Positions 33,472 through 34,777 of a DNA stretch of 34,777 nt are shown in pieces. The stretch spans positions 1 to 34,777 of the forward strand of contig NZ_QVMQ01000027.1 of the NCBI RefSeq assembly GCF_010501105.1. The letters are read 5' to 3'. Below the pieces are notes generated by a model. It was not told where the DNA came from and did no database searches. It saw only the letters and a list, made by a program, of their open reading frames with translations. The DNA is from Dysgonomonas sp. 511. Its GTDB lineage: Bacteria; Bacteroidota; Bacteroidia; Bacteroidales; Dysgonomonadaceae. Within the stretch, counting starts at the first letter, position 1; every line of letters begins with the position of its first letter. The position numbers were made by a program, and so were the translations under genes.

Positions 33472-34578
33472 TCATTCCTGCTCGCCAGCCAATTTGCCCA
33501 CTATATCCAAGTCGTCTATTTCCAACATCTTATACCCGTTATTCACCGTAAAGATGCTTAATACATCCGTTATCTTGCGGCGGAGTTGGTGTATAACCGT
33601 CTGGTTGTATAGTACATACGAATTGATGATCTCGTTGGCATTGCCGCTCAGGTTGCCCGATCCCGAAAGCCCGGCAAGGGTAGGGGAGGTAAGGCGGTGT
33701 GCCGAAATGATCTTTTGGAAAATAATCTCGTCCACATTGTTGTACAGGTCGGCATTGCTGCTCGCCGTGTACGAAGTCACCACAGGTTTCACTTCCTGAC
33801 TTTCGCCCCAAAGTACAACAATACTGTTTGCCCCGTTGGTGCCCGAATAGCTACTTTCTATATCGCGTTGAAATTGCTCTTTCTGCGCTTCGGTAGGGTT
33901 GCTCGGCATGGTGATGATGGTAGAAGGCACAAACCCGTTGTTGATAGAGTTGCGGTAAAACTTGCCCAGCAGCCCGTCGGCCTCTATATAGTTGAGTGCC
34001 GAATAATATTGTGGCACAGGGTAATAGTCGAGGCTGGGCGCATAATCCCTGAAATAGTAAAGGTATGGCACGCCCTTTTGCATCTCTTCTGCTCCATAGG
34101 CTTTTATCTCCACAGGCGCATACTTGCCGTAGGTTTTGCGCCAATCGTTCGACAAGTAGAAGCTCAGGTGTACGCCATATTCGTTTACGCTGCCTACGCG
34201 CACCTTGCTGAAATCGGTGTGGTAGAGGCTTACGGTCTTGCCGTTTTCGTTGAGTATTACCTGAAAGCAATACCCGCCGAAGGTTACATAGTCACGTGCT
34301 ATCTTCTCCAGCAGCGAATCCCAGTCGTCCTGCGGATTGGGCTGCCCGTAGTATTCGTTGTCGCGGACGCCTGCCCCGCAAATGTAGGTCACTTTGTTGT
34401 CTATCACGGCCTTGTTGATCGCCGATTCGTTGTTTAGCTCTATGATGCGCTGCGGCAACAGGTTGTCGCGGTCGTAGTTTATCCATCCCCTAGTGTTGCG
34501 GCTGAATGTAGGGTACGATTTCACGGTTTGCGAAAGCTTAATTACAGTGTAAGGGCTTGTTGTTGAATGTTTTTTCAT
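33472..34578 (-). CDS. Phage portal protein
   Basis: The portal forms the dodecameric ring through which DNA enters and leaves the head. I prefer the ATG at 34578 (368 residues), preceded by AAAGGATT; an ATG at 34599 would add seven residues. The pattern fits Bacteroidetes portals: WINYDRDNLLPQRIIELNNE near residues 31-50, a core with DYVTFGGYCFQVILNENGK, FYRNSINNGFVPSTIITMP near residues 207-225, then IVVLWGE and IFQKIISAHRLTSPTLAG near residues 284-301. The C-terminus is helical. The length is short to normal for the family (about 370-450). It is separated from capsid and protease by about 15 kb and inverted relative to them. No terminase is adjacent in the window; DNA beyond 34777 is unseen. 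Confidence 0.82.
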   Translation of the reverse strand: MKKHSTTSPYTVIKLSQTVKSYPTFSRNTRGWINYDRDNLLPQRIIELNNESAINKAVIDNKVTYICGAGVRDNEYYGQPNPQDDWDSLLEKIARDYVTFGGYCFQVILNENGKTVSLYHTDFSKVRVGSVNEYGVHLSFYLSNDWRKTYGKYAPVEIKAYGAEEMQKGVPYLYYFRDYAPSLDYYPVPQYYSALNYIEADGLLGKFYRNSINNGFVPSTIITMPSNPTEAQKEQFQRDIESSYSGTNGANSIVVLWGESQEVKPVVTSYTASSNADLYNNVDEIIFQKIISAHRLTSPTLAGLSGSGNLSGNANEIINSYVLYNQTVIHQLRRKITDVLSIFTVNNGYKMLEIDDLDIVGKLAGEQE

Positions 34579-34712
34579 AATCCTTTGTCTTGTTGGCATA
34601 AGTGTTTTATGCTATAGATAATTCTTTACAAGTTTGATGGAAAATGTTAACAATCGGCGCGTTTTTCTGTAATTTTTCTATTGCTGTCCGGTAAAACTTT
34701 TTAGCCTACAAA

Positions 34713-34753
34713 TACTTAGGGCTGCTTCCATTTGGTGGATTCAGCCCTAAGTA
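34713..34753. other. Strong inverted repeat upstream of the portal gene
   Basis: TACTTAGGGCTG (34713-34724) and CAGCCCTAAGTA (34742-34753) form a perfect 12-base-pair stem; the loop holds a further TCCA/TGGA pair. It may be the terminator of a gene beyond the window, or a repeat. No att-like direct copy of it is seen elsewhere in the window. Confidence 0.6.
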
Positions 34754-34777
34754 GTTATTTAGAAGTCTGCAAACAAT

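Overview
The window looks like chromosomal DNA of a Bacteroidales bacterium, possibly close to Dysgonomonas or Parabacteroides; the genus is a guess. Support comes from TAnnTTTG-type promoter elements, rare Shine-Dalgarno sites, AT-rich intergenic DNA, the lipoprotein and porin types, and a split menaquinone (men) cluster. I see no tRNA, rRNA, CRISPR array, transposase, integrase or reverse transcriptase.

Layout. (1) 0.1-2.1 kb: a palindromic repeat, two tandem paralogous membrane proteins and a small DUF2867-like protein, all on +. (2) 2.1-13.1 kb, all on -: a Dna2-like nuclease-helicase, a lipoprotein, menC, a nucleotidyltransferase-like protein, menB, a YeiH/UPF0324 transporter, menD and menF. 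Read in transcription order this gives MenF-MenD-MenB-MenC with unrelated genes between them. MenE, MenA and an annotated MenH are absent. A divergent alpha/beta hydrolase with a complete catalytic triad (13.4-14.1 kb) is a candidate for the MenH step. (3) 14.2-17.3 kb, +: a large secreted protein of unknown function, a second copy of the palindromic repeat, and a fused cytidylyltransferase/GHMP-kinase protein. (4) 17.5-27.3 kb, +: a phage-derived structural and lysis block. It holds an XkdF-like protease/scaffold, a major capsid protein, two paralogous small structural proteins, a modular fibre gene with an apparent frameshift, holin, amidase, a small protein, a second fibre gene and a spanin-like membrane protein. 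(5) 27.3-32.4 kb: cellular genes, namely a secreted helical protein, a small membrane protein with a good promoter, a metzincin-like metalloprotease, threonine aldolase and two tandem outer-membrane barrel proteins. (6) 32.4-34.6 kb, -: a head-tail connector-like protein and a phage portal protein, with a + strand BamE-like lipoprotein between them.

The most interesting feature is the split phage gene set. Capsid, protease/scaffold, fibres and lysis genes lie on one strand; portal and connector lie about 5 kb away on the other strand, with intact cellular genes in between. Integrase, repressor, replication genes, terminase, tape measure and sheath are all missing from the window. Almost all the phage reading frames are intact. 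This could be a rearranged, decaying prophage, or a domesticated particle system such as a gene-transfer-agent-like element whose other genes lie elsewhere. The sequence alone does not decide.
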